Part shown: positions 8,964-17,202 of the stretch, piece by piece | Position numbering within the stretch: the stretch's first letter is position 1 | Layout of the letters: every line of letters begins with the position of its first letter | Assembly: GCF_900774055.1 (NCBI RefSeq) | Contig: NZ_CAAGSW010000003.1 | Location: 369,017-433,016 of the forward strand | Source: Methanococcoides sp. AM1 | GTDB lineage: Archaea; Halobacteriota; Methanosarcinia; Methanosarcinales; Methanosarcinaceae | Direction of reading: 5' to 3' | Length of the DNA: 64,000 nt | Translations under genes and position numbers: made by a program | The notes under the pieces: model-generated | Seen by the model: the letters and a program-made list of their open reading frames with translations, nothing else | What the model was told of the DNA's origin: nothing | Database searches by the model: none

Positions 8964-9459
8964 TTAGCAAAAACCCCCGCTACTAAAGATCAGGCTCTGT
9001 GGAAATCCATCTTTTCTTTTCATATTCTCACTTCATTTCATATACAACAGAGGTAAAATCACAAAAGCTTTAAACTAAAATTAAAACAAATGTATCTTGC
9101 CTTTTTGGTATGGGAATCAGCTGTTGCTGCCAGACTTCGCAGAGTTCAACTTTATAATAAAAATACACCCACTTATATAAATAGTATGTTAATTGTTTTT
9201 AAAATTTAATATTTGCCTTAAAAAATATTCAACAATCATTTCTTCCAAGTACAAATTAAATCTGGAAAATCAATTCATGTTGCAAAAAATCCAGACACAT
9301 TGCTATTGCAATTCTGAAAAGAAAACATAGGGAGAATCTTTGTGCAAGGAAGTACGGAAATCAAGTAAAAGAAGTGAAATTTACGATATGATACACAACC
9401 CTGATAGGTATGTCAAGGTTATGTAATTAGTTTAGTTGAGGATTCTACAGAGCTAAAAA
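8964..9459. other. intergenic with IS relic
   Basis: About 500 A/T-rich bases. The part near 9305-9452 is the tail of a degraded transposase gene (separate entry). The rest shows no open frame or RNA I can support. Confidence 0.4.
9305..9452 (+). mobile_element. transposase 3-prime relic, IS5-like
   Basis: Translated on the plus strand this reads AILKRKHRENLCARKYGNQ followed by VKEVKF, then stops. That is the typical C-terminal end of IS5/IS4-type DDE transposases (FSVLKRKYGE...ARKYRNQVKEVK). A closely similar fragment lies at about 46690-46885 with the same downstream GGATT(T)CTACA. Only about 150 bases survive, so it is a dead remnant. Confidence 0.55.
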
Positions 9460-10665
9460 TCAGGCATCCTCTCTTACCGGACAGGCACACATCTCGAGTA
9501 ATGCTTCCTCGCTGGTCTGTGAACCACGTCCTATGAGAAGATCCCCTTCCCTTACCATTGTTCTTGCACCCGGGCTGTATACCCAGCGTTCATCGCGCTT
9601 GATAGCCATAATGTGAACACCGGTCTCTGTACCGAGATTTAGTTCCCTGAGACTTTTACCTATGATCGGTGAACAGCCATCAACCTGTATCTTTGCTATG
9701 ACCTCATCGGATTCACGCACTGCTATGGTGATGATCGGGTGAAGGTCAATATCACGAAGAACAGCATCTGCAATGCCGTATGCAGCATCAGAAATAAATT
9801 CGGATGCATTGGCAAGATGAAGCAGACCACGCAGCTGGTTCACGTCAGGAACGTGTTTTGCAGTTTCAAGGACCCAGTGCTGGAGATCGTATTTCATCTC
9901 ATCCATTTCGGATTCGAGGGCTTTGACCTCTTCAGCGATATCCGTGTTATCAAAGAGCAGGGCTGAATATGCAAGTCCTACAGAAAGTTCTGCGGTGTTC
10001 TTCATGTCAACGATGATGTCAACCGCTTTTTCAAGATCCCTTAGTACCCGCTCATGCTCGACCTTGCGTGGGGTGTATGCCCTCTGGGTGGCAAGCTCAA
10101 CAAGCAGCGGTACGCCTTCATCGTGACCCCTGGCAAAGATCACATCATCTGCACGAACGCGTGTATCGTGATGCGGATCGTAGATCCAGTCATCATGCCT
10201 GCGAATCGCAATTACCCACATACCGGTCTCGACCTCAAGTTCAAGATCCCCAAGGGTGCGACCACACATATCTGAGTTCTCATTGATGGTAGCTCGCACA
10301 ATGGTCTCTTCGGCTTCCCTGAGTGCAAGTTTAAGCTCAAGAGGGATACCCATGTCCATTTCTACGATCTTTGCAATGTCACCTGCAGCGTTGGCAATTG
10401 TCTCAGCGGATGCTGCCACCTGAAGAACCCCGACCATTTCTTCGGCTTCATCAATACGACGCGTGCTTAACATTGCAGCCATTTTCATATGGTAATGGAG
10501 AGTGTCCATCTTTTCTTCAAGATGAAGTACTTCCTCGGCAATATCCTCGTCATCATATACCATTGCAGAATAAGCAAGATCTACCATCAGTTCTGATGTG
10601 TCCTTCATTTCAATTAGAAGGTCCTTTAGATTTCTGGGAATGTACTTGATTTCTTTAAGGCTCAT
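9460..10665 (-). CDS. PhoU/TrkA-C tandem-repeat regulatory protein
   Basis: A 401-residue soluble protein built of two copies of a PhoU-like helical domain plus a TrkA-C (RCK-C) domain: residues about 5-110 and 115-200, then 210-310 and 315-400. The repeats are visible as MKDTSELMVDLAYSAMVYDD versus MKNTAELSVGLAYSALLFDN. TrkA-C domains bind small ligands such as cyclic di-AMP and control ion transporters. It lies 69 bases downstream of the two MgtE-type genes, so I infer a ligand-binding regulator of that transporter. The duplication within one chain gives a built-in pseudodimer. Confidence 0.8.
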   Translation of the reverse strand: MSLKEIKYIPRNLKDLLIEMKDTSELMVDLAYSAMVYDDEDIAEEVLHLEEKMDTLHYHMKMAAMLSTRRIDEAEEMVGVLQVAASAETIANAAGDIAKIVEMDMGIPLELKLALREAEETIVRATINENSDMCGRTLGDLELEVETGMWVIAIRRHDDWIYDPHHDTRVRADDVIFARGHDEGVPLLVELATQRAYTPRKVEHERVLRDLEKAVDIIVDMKNTAELSVGLAYSALLFDNTDIAEEVKALESEMDEMKYDLQHWVLETAKHVPDVNQLRGLLHLANASEFISDAAYGIADAVLRDIDLHPIITIAVRESDEVIAKIQVDGCSPIIGKSLRELNLGTETGVHIMAIKRDERWVYSPGARTMVREGDLLIGRGSQTSEEALLEMCACPVREDA

Positions 10666-10733
10666 GTTAGTTATACCAGCTATTATCTATGATTTTTCAG
10701 TTATTTATATATAATCGTTTTTCAGGATCGTTT

Positions 10734-11294
10734 TTAGATTATCTGCATTAGATTTAATGTTATGAAAATGGCTGAAATTCCCACTATATCTCCTAGCGTT
10801 GCAATTATTGGAATGACCGTGTCATCCGGATCAATACCGAACCTGTGAGAAGCAAATGCTATGGCGATAGTGGATAAGAATACCGCTATAAGCTCGAGCA
10901 TGCTTGAGATCGTGCATATTTTGAAGAGTGTGAAGAATCCAAATCCATGGCCGGCAAAACTGCCTATTATCCAGGCAATTATACTCAAAACAACCGAAGC
11001 GGACATTCCCACAATGAAAGCTGCGATCACGCTGTTCTTTACGACAGGGTTCTTCTGGATATGTGTGGTACCAATACCCATATGGAATGCAGAAGAAAGT
11101 CTTGCACCCAGCATACTTCCGGTGTCCCCACCGATCTTGATCAATGCAGGGATCAACAATAGTATGGTAGGGATAGCAATGAGGTTGTCAAGCTGTGAGT
11201 TTAGCATCTGTCCTGCAGTAAGTCCAAGCAGGGAAGTGAGGAACAGTATGGGCAATCCCCTGTTGATGATGCCACGTATTGTATAGTAGCTCAT
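10734..11294 (-). CDS. MgtE-type divalent cation transporter, second half
   Basis: A 186-residue integral membrane protein with about five helices matching the MgtE (SLC41) transmembrane domain: LPILFLTSLLGLTAGQMLNS, IGGDTGSMLGARLSSAFHMG, GIDPDDTVIPIIATLGDIVG. The DPDDTVIP motif is the conserved pore-lining segment. The bacterial cytoplasmic N and CBS domains are absent. It overlaps the stop of the sister gene upstream by four bases (ATGA), so the two halves are translationally coupled and probably pair to form one Mg2+ or other divalent cation channel. Confidence 0.8.
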   Translation of the reverse strand: MSYYTIRGIINRGLPILFLTSLLGLTAGQMLNSQLDNLIAIPTILLLIPALIKIGGDTGSMLGARLSSAFHMGIGTTHIQKNPVVKNSVIAAFIVGMSASVVLSIIAWIIGSFAGHGFGFFTLFKICTISSMLELIAVFLSTIAIAFASHRFGIDPDDTVIPIIATLGDIVGISAIFITLNLMQII

Positions 11295-11911
11295 AACATA
11301 AGCACCACCTTTGCGGACAGGAAGATCATAAGAATGGATACGATGTCGCCAATAGTGGCAATGGCAGGCGTTACCACGTTGTCAGGATCAAAACCGAACC
11401 TGAACATACCTATTGCAAGTAAAACTGCGATCACAGAGAGGATAATCCCCGATGATACCCCTGCAAGTACTGCGATCAACGTAAGTGACAATACACCCGC
11501 ACTTTCAAGCCCCAGCAGCACGGTCATGCTATGACCCAGTATCCCGAGAATTAATGACACGATCAAACCAAGCAAAAGCGACCCGAGTATATTATTGGTA
11601 AGCTCCGGATTGTTCTCGATCTTCGTAATAAGACCCATATGAATAGCACTCCCAAGCCGTGACCCGAGAGTACATGATATATTCCCACGCATACCAAGAA
11701 CCGCAGGCGCAATGACGATCAGCCCCGGTATAAGCTCAAGCTCATCCGTCATCCCCACAAGAATAAGACCAGCCACAGCTCCTCCTAACGTCGCAAGGAT
11801 CTGGAACGGCAATGCCTCTTTCACAATAGACCGAATACTGGCATAATCACCCAGGTATTCTTCTTCGATCTCAACATCGTCGTCCTCTTCAGCGTGGGAG
11901 CCGTAAGACAT
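11291..11911 (-). CDS. MgtE-type divalent cation transporter, first half
   Basis: A 206-residue membrane protein homologous to its downstream neighbour, with the same landmarks: MRGNISCTLGSRLGSAIHMG and GFDPDNVVTPAIATIGDIVS. A charged cytoplasmic N terminus (about residues 1-35, EEDDDVEIEEEYLGDY) precedes the helices. It overlaps the next gene by four bases. Two half-size MgtE genes in a row, followed by a PhoU/TrkA-C regulator, form one likely cation-transport operon. Which metal is carried is not evident. Confidence 0.8.
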   Translation of the reverse strand: MSYGSHAEEDDDVEIEEEYLGDYASIRSIVKEALPFQILATLGGAVAGLILVGMTDELELIPGLIVIAPAVLGMRGNISCTLGSRLGSAIHMGLITKIENNPELTNNILGSLLLGLIVSLILGILGHSMTVLLGLESAGVLSLTLIAVLAGVSSGIILSVIAVLLAIGMFRFGFDPDNVVTPAIATIGDIVSILMIFLSAKVVLML

Positions 11912-12098
11912 AGTCTGCTATTTGTACTTTTAGTATTAAATGATTTGTGAGAGTGTAGGAGGAAGCGATTGAGTTTAATCTTACATCAAACACAATATTT
12001 TACGGGAAGCAGGAGTTTTATATCAAAGATTTAATGGTTATGTTTTGGGATTTTCGAAGAGCGTTTGATACTAATAATTTCCCATTACTTTTTGAACA

Positions 12099-12362
12099 AT
12101 GCCTCTGTCAAAACCAGATGATCTTGAACAGATTCCGAGCGTTGGGAGCAAGATAGCCCAAGAGCTACGGGATCTGGGTATTCATTCAATTAAGGATTTG
12201 AAGGGAAAGGATTCTGAGGAACTTTACTTCAACCTTTCCACCCGAAAAGGAATGCATGTCGATAGATGCGTACTCTATGTATTTCGTTGTGCTGTGTACT
12301 ATGCTTCAAACCAGGATTATGATCCTGAACTATTGAAATGGTGGAACTGGAAGGATGTATAA
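12099..12362 (+). CDS. helix-hairpin-helix protein, Cdd1-like
   Basis: An 87-residue protein of the Cdd1/pathogenicity-locus family. An N-terminal helix-hairpin-helix (LEQIPSVGSKIAQELRDLGI, residues 9-28) suggests sequence-independent DNA binding; the C-terminal part (MHVDRCVLYVFRCAVYYAS) is the conserved family tail. The biological role of the family is unknown. It lies upstream of a decayed restriction-type patch but is separated from it by 230 bases. Confidence 0.75.
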   Translation: MPLSKPDDLEQIPSVGSKIAQELRDLGIHSIKDLKGKDSEELYFNLSTRKGMHVDRCVLYVFRCAVYYASNQDYDPELLKWWNWKDV

Positions 12363-12589
12363 ATATCTAAAGATATGCTAGTGGAGTTCGAACTTTTCCA
12401 TATTGTTACCCTCCCGCACGGACCAATGTCTATGATTCCTGCAAGCTGAAGTGCGGGATTTATGCGGTTAGTGAGCTTTGTCCTTTGAGTCTGGTTTGAA
12501 GCTGCTTTTGCTCTAAATCTTGCTCATCAATGCTGGTTTATCTGATACTATGAAAATACATTTAAGTATTTCTAGATTTATTTTGTATC

Positions 12590-12985
12590 ATGCAAGATAT
12601 GTCTCATCAAAAATACAAGTTTGTTTTTTACGAAGGACAGTTTGTACTCTATGGGAATAGTGTTTCAGATTTGTGGAATGACATATACGATGCATTTGAT
12701 CTCTACCCTGAAATGTATGTTGAAAGAACAAACGGAAAGGAGATGAAGCAACGTGAAATCAGGGAATTAAGGGAAGAAATATTTGAAGATATGGAAGAAG
12801 ATGTTCTTCGCCTAAGCAGTGAATATCGAAATAAAAAATTATATTTTTTTAATGAGGGCGATTTGTTTGTCGGAAATCGAGATGAACTCATTAAGAACAT
12901 GAAAACTCTTTTTGAAGAAATGTTCTTTTGGATCGTTGATGATGCGAAAAATGACGTTTTTTGTGATTTTCTAGTTGAGAACTAA
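12590..12985 (+). CDS. N-terminal part of a possibly nonsense-split nuclease gene
   Basis: A 131-residue acidic protein with no recognised family. It ends at TAA (12983-12985), but the same frame stays open from there to 13771, running into the restriction-nuclease-like ORF below. The 32 codons after the stop (SEQRFVLCVYLWCESDNFDD and on) look coding. One reading is that 12590-13771 was a single gene of about 393 codons, now interrupted by a nonsense mutation. The stop is TAA, so pyrrolysine cannot explain it. Alternatively it is a genuine small gene. Confidence 0.5.
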   Translation: MQDMSHQKYKFVFYEGQFVLYGNSVSDLWNDIYDAFDLYPEMYVERTNGKEMKQREIRELREEIFEDMEEDVLRLSSEYRNKKLYFFNEGDLFVGNRDELIKNMKTLFEEMFFWIVDDAKNDVFCDFLVEN

Positions 12986-13081
12986 TCAGAGCAACGATTT
13001 GTATTATGTGTTTATTTATGGTGTGAATCAGATAATTTTGATGACGAATTTGAGGAAACAAAGGACATAATCAATCAATTT

Positions 13082-13771
13082 TTGTCATGTGACTGTGGAG
13101 AATTTACTAAGTTAATTATAGATGGGTCAGATATTGAACAAGAGATTCAAACTATAGTTGGCAATAAAGTTGAGATAAAAACGGCAGATGAAATCCGAAA
13201 AGAGAGAAATTGGTTTGTTACTAAATGCGCCGATTCAATAGTATCTGAACCTTACTATTGTGATGAAGATGAATACGATCAAATTATGGCAGACTTGGTA
13301 ACAAAAGCCCGAATATCTGAAACGAACAAAGAAAAAAAAGAAAGTCTAGAGGGACTTGGTGCTTATGTCTTTGACAATATTGATGGTATGAAAGTCGTGA
13401 AGAGAAACCTGCGTGGTACTTCTGAGGAAATTGATTTATTAGTTTCAAACGAAAGTGATGAAACATTTTTTAAAATGTTGGGTTCTCCATTTATGGTTGA
13501 ATGTAGAAATACAGAATCTGCTTTTTCCAGCAAAGATGCGAGGGATTTTATTGGAAAAATTGAAAGCTTGGGTTTGAATGGTGGGATAATAATTTCCCGA
13601 AAAGGAATTACTGGAAAACTAGACCGTGATGCAAAATCATATCTGCGTGAAAAAAGGAAGGATGGTATTAGTGTTATACCACTAGAATTACGTGACATTA
13701 GCAATATCGCAGATGGTGCAAGTCCATTGAAGATCATGAAAAAAAAGTATTATGATCTGTTTCCCATTTGA
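13082..13771 (+). CDS. Mrr-like restriction-nuclease-fold protein
   Basis: A 229-residue ORF, nominal start TTG without a ribosome binding site. Its C-terminal half has a PD-(D/E)xK-type core: NLRGTSEEIDLLVSNES, then FMVECRNTES, then DARDFIGKIESLGLNGGIII. This matches Mrr_cat-like nucleases that cleave modified or foreign DNA. In the ExK motif the lysine seems replaced by Arg (E-C-R), so activity is doubtful. The open frame extends upstream without a start codon to a TAA at 12983, suggesting that this is the 3-prime part of a split gene. It is convergent with an HsdR fragment. Confidence 0.55.
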   Translation: MSCDCGEFTKLIIDGSDIEQEIQTIVGNKVEIKTADEIRKERNWFVTKCADSIVSEPYYCDEDEYDQIMADLVTKARISETNKEKKESLEGLGAYVFDNIDGMKVVKRNLRGTSEEIDLLVSNESDETFFKMLGSPFMVECRNTESAFSSKDARDFIGKIESLGLNGGIIISRKGITGKLDRDAKSYLREKRKDGISVIPLELRDISNIADGASPLKIMKKKYYDLFPI

Positions 13772-13790
13772 AAACAGATCTCTTTTTTAT
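13754..13790 (+). terminator. hairpin terminator at the end of the nuclease-like gene
   Basis: GATCTGTTT and AAACAGATC form a nine-pair stem around the stop codon, followed by TCTTTTTTA. Confidence 0.6.
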
Positions 13791-13801
13791 TGGATGGATC
13801 A

Positions 13802-14278
13802 TCAACAGTTAACAATAAAACCCCTGCAAACCTTCAATTTCCTTCCATTTACAGTAAGAATCCCAGAGTTCATCAGGTGATGGAAACTGTTCAAGCAAAT
13901 TTCCTGTTCAATCAGATGTGAATTTCCTGAACGATCATGGAAAAGAAAAGCATCACCATTGGAGCTGAAAGCAAAAGGAACATCGACCATATCAGCATAG
14001 CCAAGGGCCTGCTGCATGCCTTCTCCAACCTCAAACTTGTTCTTCTTTGCTTCAACAACAGCAATTGGAATATTGGGTTTATGGTATAGAATGTAATCAG
14101 CACGTTTGTTCTTGCCACGGGATACTGTCTGACCACTGACAATTATTCGCCCGTTGGTAAGTGGTACTTCCTCACGTACCTGTGTATGAAGGTTCCATCC
14201 TGCTTTATCGATAGCCGGAGTGATGAACTTAGTACAAATATCTCGTTCACTCAGGTCGTTTTTATCAATTTCATCCAT
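13802..14278 (-). CDS. HsdR_N-like nuclease domain fragment
   Basis: A 158-residue protein equivalent to the N-terminal nuclease domain of type I restriction R subunits. The PD-(D/E)xK site is intact: RADYILYHKPNIPIAVVEAKK, with D and E-x-K spaced as in HsdR_N, followed by the usual QALGYADM and FAFSSNGDAFLFHD segments. The helicase domains that make up most of HsdR are missing, and no hsdM or hsdS lies nearby, so this is either a remnant or a stand-alone HsdR_N protein. It ends 30 bases from the convergent nuclease-like gene. Confidence 0.7.
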   Translation of the reverse strand: MDEIDKNDLSERDICTKFITPAIDKAGWNLHTQVREEVPLTNGRIIVSGQTVSRGKNKRADYILYHKPNIPIAVVEAKKNKFEVGEGMQQALGYADMVDVPFAFSSNGDAFLFHDRSGNSHLIEQEICLNSFHHLMNSGILTVNGRKLKVCRGFIVNC

Positions 14279-14399
14279 TTTCCAGCTTCCAATAATAATA
14301 TCAGGATAATAAGTAGCAGCTATTACTTTGTAACTTAGAATATAAATTTTGATATAAATAATTAATTCAAGTTAGTTTACTAGAAGAGATTATTTAAAA

Positions 14400-14450
14400 A
14401 AAAGCTTAAGGAATGGATAATTGGAAAATTTTTTCCAAATATCCATCCTA
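14400..14450 (-). terminator. long hairpin terminator
   Basis: GGAATGGATAATTGGAAAA pairs with TTTTCCAAATATCCATCC with one or two mismatches. On the minus strand it is followed by AAGCTTTTTTTTAAA. It terminates the PGF-CTERM gene that ends at 14486. Confidence 0.6.
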
Positions 14451-14485
14451 TTCACATTTTCAGCTATTCCGGTATACCAACAATC

Positions 14486-16462
14486 TCATTGCTTCCTTAG
14501 CCTAGATGCGATCGATAGCAAACCAAAGATCACAAATATAGCTTCAAATCCTGGTATTCCCTTTTCTTCGGCCGGGGCTGAAGCCTCCAGAACTTCTTGC
14601 AGGTCTTCATGCATTAGAAGAGAAACACCCAGGAATGCCGGATCATCAGAGTAGTAAGCGTATAGACTGTTCAACAGTTCATTAACTTCTGCATCATCAG
14701 ATCCTTCGCTCACGACAACTGTGATCAGAGCATATTCTCCGGCCCCCCTGATCTCTCCCATTTTTGAAGCAACAGAATCCTCTATTTCTTCAGCCGTCAG
14801 CTCGATCTCATCCATGTCATGGGTCATTAGAACAAAGAGATCGACATTTGGTGCAATGCTCTCTATACTTGACCTGTCATACCCTGCCGGAATTCCTGCA
14901 ACTAATAATATCTTTCCAGCTGTTATTTCATGGATGGCTTCCAGAAGCTGTGCATTTTCCTGACACACCTGTTCCAGTTCAACAGGATCGCAGGTTTTCA
15001 GGCTTATGTATATGCCATCAAATCCTGCAAGTGATTTCGTGTTGTAATCAAGGACTTCCTCGACAGCCTCAATTGAACTTTCGTCAATTCCATCCACAAA
15101 ATCCTTCTTTTCATCAAGGATCATTGCGTAGACAGTTATGTTATTTTCATGGGCAGATTTTATGAATCTTTCAGAGTTCCATATATTGTTGATATCCGTT
15201 CTCAGGAACACTGTATTTATGCCACTGGCTTTGAGATCATTTATAGCGGAAATCGATCTGTTATCAGGATAAGGCTCAAAGATAAAGATCGCTTGTTTTC
15301 CAACCTCAGAGGCAGGCATATTAATATCTTTTAAAATGGGCTGAGGGACCTGCATCTCACTTTCCGGCAAGGGCTCAGGCTCTTGTGTGACAGTCTCTCC
15401 GGGCAGGAAAACGGTTGGTTCCTGTGGCGTATACTTACGTACAAATGCATGATCCACAGCCATGTATCCCATATTATTTATGGTGCTGGCTGTAGTTGAA
15501 TACAGGTATAATTTCAATTCATTATCCGGGATGTGGTCAATTATAGTTTCATCTTCATTTTCAATGTCATAGGAATAATCCATCCTTGTATCTCTTACCC
15601 CGTTCTTGAACCATGAAACCTTTTTGAAATTATCCTCTTGATACCATGCAATACCTGATGTATACCATGTCCCCTCCGCAATACCAAGGTCTGTAAGATC
15701 TCTTGATTTGAACTTGTCGTCATCCCTGATCAGAGTCCACGTAACCTTGCTCTCATTGGTGAGTTCTGTACGATGGACTATCATATTTTCGCTTTCGTCT
15801 TGCGGATCAAGCAATCCCTGCTCCAGTACCGGACCCATTAGTTCGGTACCAGTGGTAACCTTCATTCTCTTGACAACGAACATGGAATTTATCCCAAATG
15901 CATCCGTGGAAGTTATTTCTGAAAAATCCGTAGGGTGTTTTTTCGGGTTTACCAGGCTGATGATCCCATTGCCAATGTCAATTTCCCCTCCACCGTTTGT
16001 ATCTGATCTCCAGTTCGCAATGCTCAAGCGCATTCCTACAAAGTCATCGAAGAAATCGAACGTGGACACACCACTGCTAATGTCAATTGCAGACGGATTT
16101 CCATAATGCATTGTCACATAGGTCATTCCATTAGCGGGAATAAAAGGAACCTTGATCCATATTATAGCACTCTCTGATCCAGCATCCCACTCTTCGATCC
16201 AATGATACAATTGATTATCGTTTACGGTAAATCTGATATCTGACCCATCCGGGTTTGCTTTTGAGAAATCGAAATTTGAAGAATCCAGCAGAACCTGTAA
16301 CTGGTAATTGCCTAAATCCTTACCAGAGTTCTCTTTTATTGTCATTTCTTCAGAGTAATTCCAGTCTCCTCCCCCTGCATTGGATAGAGCGAGGCCTGTA
16401 CCTGTCATTCCGGTCAAAAGAATTATGGAAATGAGCAGAAATAAGATTATTTTTCTTTGCAT
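14486..16462 (-). CDS. exported DUF2341 plus TIM-barrel-like protein with PGF-CTERM-like anchor
   Basis: About 658 residues. A signal peptide (LFLLISIILLTGMTGTGLA) precedes a DUF2341 jelly-roll domain (about 30-115: DGSDIRFTVNDN, ESAIIWIKVPFIPANGMTYV) and a LamG-like middle (to about 340). The second half (about 390-625) alternates helix and strand like a glycosidase-type TIM barrel: INTVFLRTDINNIW, GFDGIYISLKTCD, VDLFVLMTHDMDE. The C terminus GIPGFEAIFVIFGLLSIASRLRKQ is a PGF-CTERM-type sorting tail, so an archaeosortase probably removes it and attaches the protein to the surface. The ATG at 16462 follows AGGTGA; a GTG at 16471 is the alternative. A surface glycan-active role is inferred. 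Confidence 0.7.
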   Translation of the reverse strand: MQRKIILFLLISIILLTGMTGTGLALSNAGGGDWNYSEEMTIKENSGKDLGNYQLQVLLDSSNFDFSKANPDGSDIRFTVNDNQLYHWIEEWDAGSESAIIWIKVPFIPANGMTYVTMHYGNPSAIDISSGVSTFDFFDDFVGMRLSIANWRSDTNGGGEIDIGNGIISLVNPKKHPTDFSEITSTDAFGINSMFVVKRMKVTTGTELMGPVLEQGLLDPQDESENMIVHRTELTNESKVTWTLIRDDDKFKSRDLTDLGIAEGTWYTSGIAWYQEDNFKKVSWFKNGVRDTRMDYSYDIENEDETIIDHIPDNELKLYLYSTTASTINNMGYMAVDHAFVRKYTPQEPTVFLPGETVTQEPEPLPESEMQVPQPILKDINMPASEVGKQAIFIFEPYPDNRSISAINDLKASGINTVFLRTDINNIWNSERFIKSAHENNITVYAMILDEKKDFVDGIDESSIEAVEEVLDYNTKSLAGFDGIYISLKTCDPVELEQVCQENAQLLEAIHEITAGKILLVAGIPAGYDRSSIESIAPNVDLFVLMTHDMDEIELTAEEIEDSVASKMGEIRGAGEYALITVVVSEGSDDAEVNELLNSLYAYYSDDPAFLGVSLLMHEDLQEVLEASAPAEEKGIPGFEAIFVIFGLLSIASRLRKQ

Positions 16463-16686
16463 ACAACTCACCTACCTTATTTATTACTCTATTTCATTTA
16501 TATTATATGTGCTAATTCTGACCCTGACTGGAGCCATGTTCAAGGAACTTGGAGCTGCTCACTCCTGGGAAGGTAGGCATTGCTTTATAGAGGTACTATG
16601 AAGAGGATACAGGACAAAATTAGGTTAGCTGGGGACATAAGCCTTAATGCAAGGTAATTATAAAGACGGAACAGAGTAAAAAGTCT
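16463..16686. other. intergenic, no gene seen
   Basis: A/T-rich DNA between the PGF-CTERM gene start and the cas1 relic. I see no gene here. Confidence 0.3.
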
Positions 16687-16865
16687 TTATTCATCAAATA
16701 TGTTCCAATTTCTCCACCTCTTCCTCACATGAGCATTGAGAGTAAATGACCTATCGCTCTTAGCATTCTGCTTCATGTAATGAAAGTAACCTTAGAAAAA
16801 CCCATATTCTTCCATTCAGTATAAGGCAGGTCAAAAATCTTCATCCTCAACAGATCCATCTTGAG
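16687..16865 (-). pseudogene. cas1: cas1 C-terminal relic, frameshifted
   Basis: The minus strand reads LLRMKIFDLPYTEWKNMGFS, then after a frameshift HYMKQNAKSDRSFTLNAHVRKR. This matches the extreme C terminus of Cas1 integrases (helical tail with a GxxKxTLxYxxxNA motif). It is closely similar to the relic at 40273-40479. Nothing N-terminal survives here. Assignment rests on recalled family patterns. Confidence 0.5.
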
Positions 16866-17046
16866 ACAATCCAATAAATATATATTAAATTGAACACCTT
16901 TTTTTATCGGGGAAATGCAATTCGGGGTATTGCAGATTTTCTGGATCAATACAATATTGACGTGTATACTTATGCTGAAATATTGATTAAGAAAAATTAT
17001 AAAGACAATATTAAATATTTCATAAATGATAATGGGAGTGGAACAA

Positions 17047-17202
17047 ATGAAAAAAATAGATTTCAAAGGGCCAAGAGATATGCACAAATCAAAATGTAGT
17101 AACTGCGGTCAGGAAACAGAAGTGCCTTTCGTACCGGACCCAAACAGACCGGTATACTGCAGGGAATGCTTCCAGAAACACAAACCGTCTAAAAAAGACT
17201 AA
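17047..17202 (+). CDS. small CxxC zinc-ribbon protein, paralogue 1
   Basis: A 51-residue protein with two CxxC knuckles, C17-S-N-C20 and C38-R-E-C41, joined by QETEVPFVPDPNRPVY. This is a treble-clef or zinc-ribbon of the CxxC-x17-CxxC kind that likely binds zinc and nucleic acid; function unknown. GGGAGTGG precedes the ATG. The paralogue at 29098-29256 is nearly identical from residue 9 on, at DNA level too, and the similarity continues about 80 bases past the stop. This points to a recent duplication or strong constraint on both protein and RNA. Confidence 0.8.
   Translation: MKKIDFKGPRDMHKSKCSNCGQETEVPFVPDPNRPVYCRECFQKHKPSKKD

Noticed and set aside
12362..12589. Possible IS fragment on the minus strand (open stretch reading NPALQLAGIIDIG)
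   Set aside because: I could not connect it to any transposase motif; it may be chance.
12983..12985. Stop inside the nuclease-like gene as a pyrrolysine codon
   Set aside because: It is TAA, not TAG.
16890..17099. 69-codon ORF ahead of the first zinc-ribbon gene
   Set aside because: It overlaps that gene in another frame and has a TTG start without a ribosome binding site.
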